Shown here in pieces: positions 1 through 11,429 of a DNA stretch of 64,000 bases (its first letter is position 1; every line of letters starts with the position of its first letter). The position numbers and the translations under genes are program-made. The stretch is from Dipteris shenzhenensis. Its lineage: Eukaryota > Polypodiophyta > Polypodiopsida > Gleicheniales. The stretch lies in NCBI GenBank assembly GCA_047967505.1, contig CM106539.1. One strand, 5' to 3'. The notes beneath the pieces were generated by a model. That model was not told where the DNA came from. It ran no database searches and worked only from the letters and a program-made list of their open reading frames with translations.

Positions 1-640
1 AGGGGTGGTTGTGCAAAGTTTCGAGTGCGAGCGACACGGGGTGCGTTGGGAGAAGAAGAGGAATGGGAGAACAAGTTGAGAGTGGGAAAGGAAGAGAATC
101 GACATCGGGAGAGTTGGGGGTGTGCACAGGAGTGACAAAATAAGAAATTTTCCAAAGAGGACTAGAACACTTGTTCACAATCCAATCGAGAGATGCTGTA
201 AATTTCTAGTGTATTGAATTCTTTAATTACATAATTTCGTTTCTTTGGGCCGATTTCATTACTAAGACCTCCCCTTCTACGAGGGCAGGCCGAAAAGCTA
301 GAGAAACCTCAAACATGGGGGAGCAAGTCTTGAATGAGAGGTGAGCATCCTCAAACGTGGGGGAGAAAGTCTTGAAGGAGAGGTCTCATATTATGTGGGC
401 ACTCAACCATGGACACCTATCAACGCCAATAAGGACAAACAAATTGAACGAGACTACAAAACGCACCTATCAACGTCATAAGGATAAACACATTGAACAA
501 ACAAATTAAATAAGACTAGAGACTTGGGTATTTAAAATCAACTTCATGTGGATTAAGAAAGCTATAATTATGTAAGGCGTAAACTAAGATAGTGAAGAAA
601 ATGAACAAACAGTAAAATGCGGTCCCAAAGGACTTAGATT
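1..640. repeat. Intergenic stretch with two short direct repeats
   Basis: I see no gene here. Two imperfect tandem duplications are visible. One has a 42-base period at 307-384: a phrase beginning CCTCAAACATGGGGGAG is repeated from 349. The other has a 50-base period at about 414-510, built on CACCTATCAACG. The first 120 bases are purine-rich. The sequence resembles worn non-coding DNA and nothing ties it to a particular element. Confidence 0.5.
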
Positions 641-813
641 CATAGTATGCACGATTCGAATCAAAGATTCGAAGAGAACTCTTACCACAATCAATGCAAA
701 AGAATTGCTGAGCAATCGAATAAAGGACATGGTCAAACTATGTACTACTCAGATCAAAGATTCCAAGAGAATTTACACCTCAAAATTCATTCAAAAGAGT
801 ATCTCTACTACGC

Positions 814-887
814 TGGCTTCGCCCGGACTCGAACCGGAGACCTTCAGTGTGTAAAACTGACGTGATAACCGACTACACCACGAAACC
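814..887 (-). tRNA. tRNA-Val, anticodon UAC
   Basis: Read on the minus strand this is a complete 74-base cloverleaf. The acceptor stem is GGTTTCG/CGAAGCC with one G-U pair, the discriminator base is A, the A box region is GTGGTGTAGTCGG, the B box is GGTTCGAGTCC, and the anticodon stem is TCAGT/ACTGA around the loop TTTACAC. The anticodon is therefore TAC (valine, reading GUA-type codons). The body is very close to the plant nuclear tRNA-Val family. There is no intron. A run of four T on the minus strand (793-796) about 17 bases past the 3' end can serve as a Pol III terminator. No stem base is visibly broken, so it is probably functional. Confidence 0.9.
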
Positions 888-986
888 ATTCTTAACGACA
901 TTTCGAGGTACGTAGTCTCTAAAGAGATGTTAAGTCAACGGGGCAATTCCCAGAAAAACGGAGCTCTGGGTGTGCTTGTGTAAGCA

Positions 987-989
<3 letters not shown>

Positions 990-1027
<38 letters not shown>

Positions 1028-1103
1028 TTTCACTATGTGTGTGTGTGTGAAAGATTTCACTAAAAAAAAAAAGTGTGCGAGTGAGAAAGAGAGAGAGAGA
1101 GAG
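990..1103. repeat. TG and GA microsatellites
   Basis: A (TG)n run at 990-1018 passes into GA repeats, then a second shorter GTGTGTG run, an A run and a GAGAGA run. The phrase AGATTTCACTA occurs on both sides of the second TG run, so a small duplication has also taken place. Reading frames through it give His-Thr or Ser-Leu repeats and are not genes. Confidence 0.9.
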
Positions 1104-1524
1104 GTTGCCTGTGTCCATTTGCATTTTCAAAATCAATTTGAACTTAATGCGAAATTATTATAACAACCATACATCCGCTTTTCTGAATTCCAAAGTATCT
1201 CATTGTCCATAAATATGCATCAAACCAAAAAGTACATAAAATCCAATCGCATGTTAAAGACAACTGTTCCATAATCAAATGACATGCATGTATTAAAGTA
1301 TGGAATCCAACCAATATAAGTATTACAATGCAGGATACTTGATCATGTAGTAGAAGTGATTTCACATGATACCTTGTACAGATTCAGAAAGAATATATAG
1401 TATCGTAGGCCTATTTACATGAGCTTGAAAGCCATCGAGTCTTAAAAGAAATGGCCACTATGAAGTTAATCTACATATAAATTTGGCACACTACTACTTT
1501 TGAGAAACCTCATAGGATAAGATT

Positions 1525-3375
1525 CTACACACTTTGTAGCATCGGAACACCTGTGAGAATATGCAAACATATAGCTAGGCAGATTGTTCCCAGCAGAAGT
1601 GCCTTCACTGCTACATCATATGTGGACTTCTTCTGAAGCTCACAGTCTTTATCATCTATCCATTCTGAAACACCAATGTTTGCTCTGCTACCTTCCTTGG
1701 ATCTAAAATAATATTTAACCGACTTCACACTAACATCAACAAGTGATCTCATTGCAGCTGAGCTCATTGTTCCAGCCACGTCCAAGAGAAGCTTACGGTT
1801 GCTTGGAATGGCCACAGTTTTAGAGAATACATCTATAAAATTTCGCATGCTGCTGTTGTCCCCCACGCTTGTCAAGTGCGATCTATCAGCACCTTCTTTT
1901 AGATCTCCCTGGAATGAAGGTCCTTTAATGGGCTTCAGACACCTATCAGATGATTCCAAACTAGAAGAAGGGTCACCTGTGAAGCTTTGCAAAGTACTTG
2001 TTTCAGCTGTAATTTCTTGACAAGGGATCTCGTTTGAGACATTCAGCAGCTCATCGTGCACATTAGGGTGCATTTCTGAGAGGACTAGTCCCCCACCTGC
2101 TTCAGGTAAGTCCTGAACTTTGCATTCCTCTTGCATTTGTGATTGCAGATTCTTGTCTGATCTTGACTGTCCAGTGCTCTTCATGAACATCACCCCGTGT
2201 GATGTTCGAACCAGTGTTTCTATTGCACCGTTGCAAACAGAGGTCACCAAATCTTTCACTGGATCTAGATGCGAGGGATTGGTAAGACCTGCCATCATAT
2301 CATCATAGACATTCACGTCCTTGGTTTTATCTATGTAAACTGCAACTGCCGTGCTCACTAATGTTTGAATGCACTCAGTAATAAGAGCCCTGCATTTGTC
2401 AGTACAGATCACATCCACAATTTGAGAATTCCCTGGTGCTTTCTCGTGGGTGGAGTCTATGCTGACATTCTGCGAGTCTGTTGCTGGATAATCACCAAAA
2501 GCACCCACAGTTTGGTTTTGAAAGCCATCCAAGAGAGCCAGAACACAATTACGAGCCAGACTTCCCACTACAGCTGAAACAAAACCCACGCCAGGCTCAC
2601 TAAACAGCTTCTCAAGCACCCTCTCAGGCAGCTCCTCGGAAGAAGGCTTGCTTTCGCTCTGCGCAGTCCTAAGTCTATCATCATCATTTCTAGAGCTTTT
2701 ATCTCCCCCAACATGGCTGGAAGGATCACCGACTCCCCGAAGCTGTCTCCCACACAATTCGTTCTCCTTCAATTTCTTCGATTCGCACCCTTTCCACATT
2801 CCAACCGCTTTGGTTTTCTTTTCACACTCCAAGCAATCGTCTGCAAACATAAGTGAGCCTTGCTGAGCTACCCTGTCGATGGTTGCAATATGTTCCTTGG
2901 CCTTAAAACCTACCTCCCTTATCTCTCTACACGGTTCCAGTGGTTCGTCCTGATTCGCCATATGACGTTTCCGGTATCGGAACCCTTTCAAGCTCTCCAA
3001 CTTTGCGGCTCCACCTCCTTGTTTTCTGCACCCGCGCAGCAAGCCCTGAGTTAACGCGGCGGAAAGAACCGTCACGCTTTCCCGAAATTCCGGGCATTGA
3101 CCAATCTTGAAAGCTTGCCTCAAGCTCCTTGGCAGGGTATCCACATCGGACAGAAGATAGGATTTGAGATCGTCCGAAAGAATGGAAAGAGATTCAGCGC
3201 TTTGGGATACTGCTGCGCCTAGGAAAGAAAGAGCGCTTACGATCTGAATCCACTGCTTTCTCCGGCGGCTAAAGGCGGAAGATTTGTAGACCAGGTAAGA
3301 AGCGCAGCCACCAGCGGCCAAGCCAAGGGCGGCAAGCCATAATCTGCGGCGGCCAGAAGCGGCGAGGACCGCCAT
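1525..3375 (-). CDS. PP2-A10-like: PHLOEM PROTEIN 2-LIKE A10-like protein
   Basis: This is a single-exon frame of 616 residues. Residues about 8-27 form a hydrophobic segment (LWLAALGLAAGG...), followed by a basic stretch (SRRRKQW). Next comes the block 'SAESLSILSDDLKSYLLSD', then 'LTQGLLRGCR', matching the N-terminal part of plant PP2-A10-like proteins. The C-terminal block 'AIPSNRKLLLDVAGTMSSAA' is the other hallmark, followed by a terminal hydrophobic helix of about 20 residues. Both ends therefore look membrane-associated. The biochemical role of the family is not well defined. The open frame continues 94 codons upstream to 3657, but I start at 3375: the ATG context AACATGGCG is good for plants, family similarity begins there, and the upstream part looks like untranslated sequence. 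Arabidopsis members are, from memory, nearer 400-430 residues; the extra length is a Ser/Glu/Asp-rich insert around residues 330-520. There are no internal stops or frameshifts. Confidence 0.82.
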   Translation of the reverse strand: MAVLAASGRRRLWLAALGLAAGGCASYLVYKSSAFSRRRKQWIQIVSALSFLGAAVSQSAESLSILSDDLKSYLLSDVDTLPRSLRQAFKIGQCPEFRESVTVLSAALTQGLLRGCRKQGGGAAKLESLKGFRYRKRHMANQDEPLEPCREIREVGFKAKEHIATIDRVAQQGSLMFADDCLECEKKTKAVGMWKGCESKKLKENELCGRQLRGVGDPSSHVGGDKSSRNDDDRLRTAQSESKPSSEELPERVLEKLFSEPGVGFVSAVVGSLARNCVLALLDGFQNQTVGAFGDYPATDSQNVSIDSTHEKAPGNSQIVDVICTDKCRALITECIQTLVSTAVAVYIDKTKDVNVYDDMMAGLTNPSHLDPVKDLVTSVCNGAIETLVRTSHGVMFMKSTGQSRSDKNLQSQMQEECKVQDLPEAGGGLVLSEMHPNVHDELLNVSNEIPCQEITAETSTLQSFTGDPSSSLESSDRCLKPIKGPSFQGDLKEGADRSHLTSVGDNSSMRNFIDVFSKTVAIPSNRKLLLDVAGTMSSAAMRSLVDVSVKSVKYYFRSKEGSRANIGVSEWIDDKDCELQKKSTYDVAVKALLLGTICLAICLHILTGVPMLQSV

Positions 3376-4295
3376 GTTGGAGGGAGGAGACCTCAGAAAA
3401 AGGAGGGAGGCAAGCAGAGAATCTGCGACATCGCGGCCCAGAAACGACGGCAAAAAGAGTAATTTGAAGGCAGAGAATGGACTAGCGAAGCAATTCTGCA
3501 GCTCAGGAAGCGATTCTGGAGCTTGATGTCGAGCTCCAACTGTGGATTTTCGCAAGATTTTTAGGAGATGAAGACGATGATCGCCAAGCTCGCTGATACA
3601 TTCAATGTGGATAATCAACGTGAGAGGGAGAAAGGAGATTAAGAGCATAATCAACAATTAGCCTTTATCCCTTCCCTTAATCTTGTCAGCCCTGCCTTAA
3701 TCTTCTTATCAGTCCTTGTCATATGCACACAAAGACAGACTTGTTGAAAGCAAGCCACACTTGGACATCGAAAACAAGCACGTGCTAGATTTTGAAATCC
3801 GCCCAAAGTTTTTACTTGATAATCAAAACACTTCGACATTTCAGTTGCATTCGGTGCAAACCACCGCTGCTTTAGCTCCCAAAACCTTCGGAATTACAAT
3901 CATGGCTATCGCTCGCTCCGTCCACTGCGCAAACATTGACTTCCTCATAGGAGGTTGTACTAAATGTCATCACCGTAGGAATTGAAGACAACGTCCCTGA
4001 TGCTATCTCCCACTCACATGCACAATGCTTTGGTGCTTGCATTGCATGGCAACACATTTTGATATGAGACTATTGCATCCACATCATCTTATTCATGCAT
4101 TTTGAACATGAAGCCTTAATCACAAAGTCAAAAGACCTTTTGAATAATTTCACACAGAGTTGGAAATTGTTACGTCCTTAGTTAAAAATAACCCTTTGAA
4201 AGGTACTTTGACCCTTCCCTTTTGTCTACTTGCGGAGAGTTCACAACCTAATAGGTATCCTTGTAGCAAAGACTTTTTAAAAGAGATATTGGCCC

Positions 4296-4297
<2 letters not shown>
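3376..4297. promoter_or_regulatory. 5' flank of the PP2-A10-like gene
   Basis: This is the upstream region of the minus-strand gene. The first 280 bases (to about 3657) are GC-richer and stay open in frame with the gene, consistent with a 5' untranslated leader. I cannot pin down a TATA box or start site. The sequence beyond about 3660 is not recognisable as a gene or mobile element. Confidence 0.35.

Positions 4298-4352
<55 letters not shown>
4298..4352. repeat. (TG)n(AG)n microsatellite
   Basis: A perfect TG run of nearly 40 bases is followed directly by AG repeats. It is the same compound type as the one at 990-1103, so the PP2-A10-like gene is bracketed by two similar compound microsatellites. 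Confidence 0.95.
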
Positions 4353-4353
<1 letters not shown>

Positions 4354-7300
4354 TGATGATGATTTTCACATTATGGCACAAAGTAAGGACCTTAGAAGGT
4401 CCATTGAATAGGTTGGAATTCGAGGCGCACACACTATTCTCTACATCAAAATCAGCTAACCATTCTACTTTGTTAAGGATCCATAAGAGCCAATATAAGG
4501 GCGAGGCACCACATTAGGATCACCTAACAATGTACAAATATCATTTCTTATATAGGCTCACAATATGAAATATAGTCTTGTTGGTAAGGCAAGCACAATT
4601 AGCCGTTTTAGCCAATGCTACATGAATGTGTCAGACCATAGTGCCAAGTATATGAAAGGCACATAACAATGCAAGAATATAATAAAGGCAAATTGTACAA
4701 CTGCCCTCATTGGTCTATCCACTTTTGGCAAAAAAGGAATGGGCGGTAAGGTAACATCATTTGAGGAAGATTTAGCCCTAAATTATGCCATGTGCTACCC
4801 CAAATTGTGGTTGCATCAAATCTGAAACCATCACCACCAATAACATAATATACACCTTGAACATGAGCAATGAATTAATACACTCCCCTTTTCTCATGGT
4901 TTACCTGTCAAGAATATGAAGTTGCTTTGTTAAAGTTTGCAAACTAAAAAGTTGTGATGGGACTTTTGTAAAAAAAGTCTACAAATTGATTTCCAGAGAA
5001 ACAATGTCTATGTCCAATGAAGTCCCTTTCCATTTGTTGTTGAATTTAGTAGTATTAAGTGCTTGAACTAACATTAATCACTTAATTTATAGGTAGAGTG
5101 TTAGATTCTCATGCAATTACAAAAGGTAATTGGATCATTCTTATCTTTGAGTAAGACCACCAAGAAAATATCTCAAGCAAATAGTTGAGGTAGAGAGAGT
5201 GGAGTGCACAAGGGATGACTAAGTATACACTATGAAACTCAAATATATACATAGTCACCCCTTAGGGTTAGAGTTTGTCCCTATGGCCTAACATTCTCAA
5301 TACCCCATCTTAAATTGCACTAGACAAGCAAAGAGTACATGTACAAGATCTTTTTGGATTTATTGGTGCATATGATAGCAACCAAAATTGAAAAAGGAAA
5401 AACTAAAACTATTAGAGTGGTTTGTGCATGTGTGCACACGATGACTATGTAGCAAAGGTCTGTACAATGCATACAGCTTCAATGTGGACTATGAAGCTGA
5501 TCTGTAGAAGAAGCTAGATGTGAAGTTAATTGTTGGAGCTATGAATATATACTCAGTAAGGTTGTGCCAAACAAGGGTATCACCAAACCAACATAAGTGG
5601 CAACACTGCATATGTGAAAGCAATATAAGATCTATCGAATAATCGACATAGGGATCAAGGGGTTGCATAACATCAAGGATTGGAGAAGCAAGTATGGTAC
5701 TTTATAGATAAAAGACTCTTCTCTTTAATAAAGTCCTAAACTTGAAGAGATATGATAGAGGAACGTTGTGGCATATTCCATGGGATGGGCCTGACATCTT
5801 GAATGACCTAAATGCTCAAGTAATGTGAGCTGAAGGTACTCTGCAATGGGAGTGACTAAACGTTGGTCAAGGATAAATGCAAATGTATTTGTCATAAGCT
5901 CGTTAAGGAGCTGACTATAAGAAGGCCTAATAGCCATGATTGCAAAAGAAAATGCATGAGATGTCCCAAAAGCACATGAGGTACCAAGTTGATATGACAT
6001 AAAGGAATGCTATCTAGACAAACTCGTAGTCTTGGATTACACCACAAAACTACATGAAGTATGAACTATGCAAAGAAATCATGAATGCATGCTAGAATAC
6101 TTCAATTTCACAATTTGTTCTATGGTAGATATTGCTAATATCAATTGCACTATGGTAAGATTGTTCAAACTAATAGTGAAATGTCCTCATGATGAGGAAT
6201 GATCAAATAATCACAAGCGATGATGATGAATTAAATCCAAGTATGATGCACTGGGGCAGATGTGGTGATTCCTTAAAGGTTTGTCAATCGTAACTAGTAG
6301 AACCAAAGTCCATAGCCAATGCACTATGGCAAATATCTCCAAAATGTGATGGAGATGGAAGAAGGGCCTCATGCTACACATTTGCATATTTGCATGATCA
6401 AAATGTGGAGTCTTGATCTATGCAATCATGTGATGGTTGTACCTCACAATGTGCTAGTGTAATGAAAGGCCCCAATGCTAAGGGATTACCTGCAAGTGTG
6501 CATGGTCACTGCTCCATTACTACTATACATTTGCATCATCTTTAGTAGATGGAGTTGGATCCATGCATACATGTGATGGTTCAACATCATGAAAATATTC
6601 AACCTGAGTTGATGTAGATGCTACAAAGGAAGGCATTGTGAGGACTTTATGTGTGTCATTGTGCTGACTAACCTGTGACCTTTGTCATGAACTTCTTTCC
6701 ATGATTGTGCTTTTTTTCCATATTTCTTCTAGGGGCATGAGTGAAATAGCATTAGAATGTGAATGGCTCCATGACATTGGAGGCTATATGTGTTCTATGC
6801 TAGAGACTTACGCATTTGTTGTCAAGATGTCTACCCATGAGAACACTATGATGCTTCATTGTGGAAGCCTGTTGAGACTGTGGAAACAAGGAATCATTAT
6901 TTGTGAGCATCCATAAACCTAAGCATGGAAATTAAAGCTACTATTGTGGTGCTTACGCTTTGAGATACCATTGTGGGGCTTATGCTCTACTTGCTCAATC
7001 TATAATACTCCCTCTCAAAATAAAGTTTTTGTAAAACATAGTCCAACCTATGTGGATATGAGATTTCTCAAGAACTATGTGATCCAAGTCATGAAGGAAC
7101 AATTTGTATGAAATTTACCAAGCCTATAATAAAGTAATGACAAAAACGAGTCAAATGCAAGAGATGTGCAATTGGCCTACATCCAATAGAAGATCACTCT
7201 ATTAAGTGTATCACCAAGGTGATTAACTATCTATTGCCAAAAATACCAAGGTGGTATGTCAGATGTATGAATGTGTAGACCGGTGATAAATCTGAGCAGG

Positions 7301-7597
7301 CTGATGACTTCGTTAGGAACTACTTGGGTGTTTCATGCAATGTCTCACTTTGACTAGTGCAGTTCGATCTATTGTAAAGACATGCTAGTTTAAAGGAGAT
7401 TGCACATCAATACATAAAATGCAGCAGCTAACTTTATCTGTATTCAATGTATGTGCTAGTTGGAAGAGGCTATAGTGGGTCAAAGATGTGGTTTTGATGA
7501 CAAGAGTGAATGAATATGAATTGTAGATATATAAAATCCAGATCTGAGGTAACCACTTTGTAGACAATGATCTATTGTGCATTTTGTCTTTTAATAG
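4353..7597. other. Gene-free stretch, unrecognised
   Basis: No convincing gene is present. A minus-strand frame at 5725-6000 (91 codons) is open, but I do not recognise it. Short phrases recur, for example the pair around 6400-6440 and 6550-6580 that share 'CAT.TGATGGTT', suggesting old duplications. Phrases at 5270-5310 (ending in ACATTCTCAATACCCC) resemble worn retroelement sequence, but I cannot assign them. Confidence 0.3.
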
Positions 7598-7832
7598 TGC
7601 CTCAAAATTCCTTGTGGATTAAAAGTTATGGCCATGTGTCCAAGTGGACCTTACCATTAAACCCCTCTTTAGGTTCAACTATTGCACCCTAACTATTGCA
7701 CCCTTCCATTAATTGCCTAGGCCTAGGATTTCCCCCTAGACCCTAGCCCTCATTAGCCACACAGGTAAGTATTGTCAAGCCCTCATGGTTTCCCCGTTAT
7801 ACCGATGTCACCGTATTACAGTTGATGTAACA
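7598..7832 (-). repeat. 3' LTR of the gypsy element (gypsy-1)
   Basis: Read on the minus strand the LTR begins TGTTACATCAACTG immediately after a polypurine tract. The same first 66 bases recur at 18401-18466, proving a terminal repeat. The far end, placed at 7598 so that the LTR finishes in CA, is inferred from TG/CA termini and from an ATAG tetranucleotide that abuts both outer ends (7594-7597 and 18467-18470). A 4-base target copy is shorter than the usual 5, so the outer boundary is tentative. Length as placed: 235 bp. Confidence 0.7.
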
Positions 7833-7845
7833 TTCCCTCCCCCTT
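7833..7845 (-). other. Polypurine tract of gypsy-1
   Basis: The minus strand reads TAAGGGGGAGGGA directly before the LTR start. This is the expected plus-strand primer of an LTR retrotransposon, and its first bases overlap the stop codon that ends the chromodomain frame. Confidence 0.75.
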
Positions 7846-9955
7846 AAGAATTGTTTACGTCCTCAAAAACAAAATTGGGAAACCTCCTCTGGAGACTGCT
7901 TAACTTTTCCCATGTTGAACTCTCTTCAGATCTATCTTTCCACTTAACCAGACATTCTTTCCGTATAGTATGTCGCGTTCTTTTTTCTTATGTATCTACA
8001 ATTTTTTCTGGTTCATGTGGTAAAGATGCGGGTTCAATAAGTTCAACTAGGACTTCATTTCCAATCACATTATCATCATCTCCTAATTTTCTTTTTAGCC
8101 TACTTACATGAAAAACTGGATGTACTCTACATCCCTCACGTAAGGCTAATTTGTAACCAAGTTCTCCAATCCTCTTAAGTATCGTGAATGGTCCACAATA
8201 CCTAGGAGACAACTTCGGACATTTACCTGTTTTTAGAGATTCTGAAGATTTAGGTACCTTAAGGTAGACTTTCTCATTTACTTCAAACTCCAACTTTCTA
8301 CGGTGGGGGTTTGCATAACTTCGTGCTCTATCTTGAGCTCTTCTTATGCTATCTTTAGCTAATTTAAGCATTTGATTCATATCCTCAAGAAAGTCTTTGG
8401 CCGCTTGAACCTTCTCTTTTTGGAGTCCCACTATCATTGGGGCTCTTGGTTGAAATCCATACATCATCATGAATGGACTGAAACATGTAGCTGAATGTTT
8501 GGCACTATTATATGCAAATTCTAATATGGGCAAATACTGTTCCCAATTAGTTTGCCGTTTACTTACATATGCTCGAAGCATATCCTCAATGATTTGATTG
8601 ACCCTTTCATTTTGACCATTACTCTGTGGATGATCCACCGTGCTCATATTCAATAAAGTTTCCAGTCTCTTAAACATAGCCCTCCAAAAATGGCTGTTAA
8701 ATTTGCTATCTCGGTCACTAACAATACCGGCTGGTAACCCATACAATCTATAGATATGCTCCACAAATAGCCTAGCTAATTCTGGGGTTTTAACATCTTC
8801 ACTGACAGGAATAAAATGAGTCATCTTGATCAACCGATCCACAATTACCCACACAGAGTTGTGCCCCCTCTGTGTTCTAGGTAGTCCCACAATGAAATCC
8901 ATGGAGATACTTTCCCATTTGCCAGATGGAATCTCCAATGGGTGTAGGAGACCTTCTACCTTAAGGCGTTCAACCTTATTGACCTGGCATTTTTGGCACT
9001 TCAATACATAATCTTGGACGTCCTTATCTATTCTAGGCCAAAAGAATTGTCTTTCTAAAAGCACATATGTCTTCTGAATTCCCGAGTGTCCAGCACTTGG
9101 ACTATCATGACATTCAAAAAGGATTTGGTGCCTAATGTCATTATCATCCTGGACACATACTCTACCCTTGTAGAGTAGGTAGCCATCTTCAATAGTATAT
9201 TTTCTCCACTTGAGTCCTTTATCACCAACCTGTGGTGTGTCGCCATTTCCATGCGACTCCTCAGTGAAAGCCTCTCGATTAGTTGGATCCCTGTTTTTAA
9301 TTGCTTTCCATATTTCAGAGAAGTGAGGATCAAACTCACATTTCCCTTTTAAGGACTCTAGGAAATCATTCTGAAATTGAGTAAAACTCAATTCATTAAC
9401 AATTGGCATTCGGCTAAGAGAGTCTGCTACCACATTAAATTTCCCTTTCCTATATGTCAATGGTATATCAAACTCTTGCATTAACTCAGCCCATCTAGCT
9501 TTTCTACCTTTAAAAACTGGTTGATTACAAATCCATTTAATGCTCTCCTGATAAAAAATGATCTCAAATTTTGCACCATATAAATAGTGCCTCCACTTTT
9601 TTAAAGCATAGACTATAGCATATAGTTCCTTCTCATATGCCGAGTAATTCCATTGGGCACGATCTAGCTTTTTGCTTTCAAAAGCCACTGGTCGAACTTT
9701 TTGTATAAGTACCGCCCCAACAGCAAAATCACTGGCATCTATCTCAACCACGAATGGTTCATTGAGATCCACTACTTTTAAGATAGGAGCTGCCGCTATA
9801 GCTACCTTTAATTTTTCAAAACTTCTCTTTTGAGGTTCATCCCATATGAAGGTGCTTCCCTTCCCCTTAAGCTGGTCCATCATCGGAATAGCAATCTTAG
9901 CGTAATGTTGGATGAATCTCCTATAGAATCCTCATAAACCTAAGAATATTTTCTT
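7844..9955 (-). pseudogene. Gypsy-1 pol: RNase H, integrase, chromodomain (broken)
   Basis: This is the C-terminal half of a Ty3/gypsy polyprotein. In order it has the tail of reverse transcriptase, RNase H (with 'VEIDASDFAVGAVL' and 'NYSAYEKELYAIVYAL'), an integrase zinc finger (H..H then 'CQKCQVNK'), and an integrase core with 'SMDFIVGLP', 'VSDRDSKF' and 'DHPQSNGQNERVNQ'. A GPY/F module follows ('GPFTILKRIGELGYKL' ... 'VHPVFHVSRLKRK'). A TAA at 7988-7990 ends the open frame, but the same frame continues to 7844 with a chromodomain-like stretch (EPEKIVDT, then LVKWKDRSEESSTWE). This marks the element as a chromovirus, the clade whose integrase is thought to be targeted to heterochromatin. 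Near 9900-9955 a frameshift plus TGA separates it from the reverse transcriptase block. Confidence 0.9.
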
Positions 9956-11429
9956 CTAGATTTGTAGGATGTGGCCATTCCAATATTGCCCTTACTTTGT
10001 CAGGGTCCATACAAACCCCTTCTTGGGATATTATATGTCCCAAGTATTTCATTTCTTTTGAAAAGAATTCACACTTGGATTCTTTTGCAAAGAGTGAATT
10101 ATCTCTAAGCAGTTGGAACACTTTTTGCAAATGTTCCAAATGTTTTTTTCTGGTTTTACTATAAATAAGGATATCGTCTAGAAATACTACAGCAAATTTC
10201 CCTAGATATGGCTTTAAGACACTATTCATAAGTGTCATGAAAGATGCTGGAGCATTTGTTAATCCAAATGGCATTACTTTAAATTGATAATGCCCATACC
10301 TAGTACGAAATGATGTCTTAGGGACATTCTCTTCCCTAATTTGTACTTGGTGATATCCTAATCTTAAATCAACTTTAGTAAAGTATTTTGCCCCTTGCAA
10401 TTGATCAAAGAGCTCATCAATGCGAGGCATAGGATACTTATTTTTTATGGTGATTTTATTTAGTGCTCGGCAATCTATGCATAAACGCATAGTACCATCC
10501 TTTTTCTTTACCAGTAAAACTGGTGCAGACCAAGGTGAGCTACTTGTTTGGATTTGGTTCTTCCTAAGATATTCCATTAACTGTCTTTCGACTTCCCGTT
10601 CCTCTGTTTGACTAAGCCTATATGGGGGTTTACAAACAGGGGTAGATCCAGGAATTAAATCTATTTTATGATCTACTTCTCTCTCAAGAGGTAAACCAGT
10701 AGGTAAATCAGACGGAAAAACATCTTTAAATTCAAACATTAAATCATTGAAAGAAGATTTATACTTTTTAACATTATCAAAAACAACATTACTTCTTTCC
10801 GATGCAGAAGACATAAAATCACAAATAAAAGTAAGTTCACAAAGATATACCTTGCATTCTTCTTGGTGTAGTAGTCGTTCCAATTCCATCAAACAAATAA
10901 GAGGAGGGTTAGGCACATCATGTTCTCCTTGAATCTGGAATACTTTACCCTCTTTTTCAAACATAATGGAGTTATTAAGATAACTCCTCTGTAAGCTATG
11001 CCCAAGACTATACAGCCATTCTTGACCAAGCACCACATCTATTCGGTCGAGATGCATGATTTGGAAATCCAAGGCATCCTGATAGCCTTGAATATCCATC
11101 TCTACACTATATATCATGGTGTCCCAAACTTTTTTATCACTACCCTTCACCAAAGAGACCACATATTTATGGGCACTGGGACTCTTAGGCAATTTTAATT
11201 TCTTAACTAATGAGTAGTTTAAGAAATTATGTGTTGCACTATCATCGACCATCACTCTTACTTTTTTCCCCTTAATTTTTCCATGCATCCTCATTACATC
11301 ATGAGGACCAAAGGTGGGCTGCCACATTGCCAATGATAGACAGCACATGTGGGTGCTATCCTCATGGTAGACCTCTACCTCAGTGTACTTTTCAATACCA
11401 TTAAGCAGCAACACTTGCACCGCATGCAC
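9921..11429 (-). pseudogene. Gypsy-1 pol: protease and reverse transcriptase
   Basis: This open frame of 502 codons carries a retropepsin-like domain near the start, but the active-site motif normally written DSGATHNF reads DDSATHNF here. It is followed by '[10 protein letters not shown]'. The reverse transcriptase is well preserved: '[19 protein letters not shown]', '[13 protein letters not shown]', '[13 protein letters not shown]', the catalytic box FLDDILIYS, and '[10 protein letters not shown]'-type sequence close to the end. Its product would copy the element's RNA into DNA in cytoplasmic particles. The frame breaks at about 9921-9955, just before RNase H. The altered protease and broken pol mean this copy cannot act by itself. 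Confidence 0.92.

Noticed and set aside
930-1136. Minus-strand frame with His-Thr repeats
   Set aside because: It is the translation of a TG/GA microsatellite, with no other coding feature.
3376-3657. 94-codon N-terminal extension of the PP2-A10-like frame
   Set aside because: Family similarity starts at the internal ATG, which has a good context. The extension has no motif and fits a leader.
5725-6000. 91-codon minus-strand frame as a gene
   Set aside because: No recognised motif, no flanking support, and it lies in decayed repeat-like sequence.
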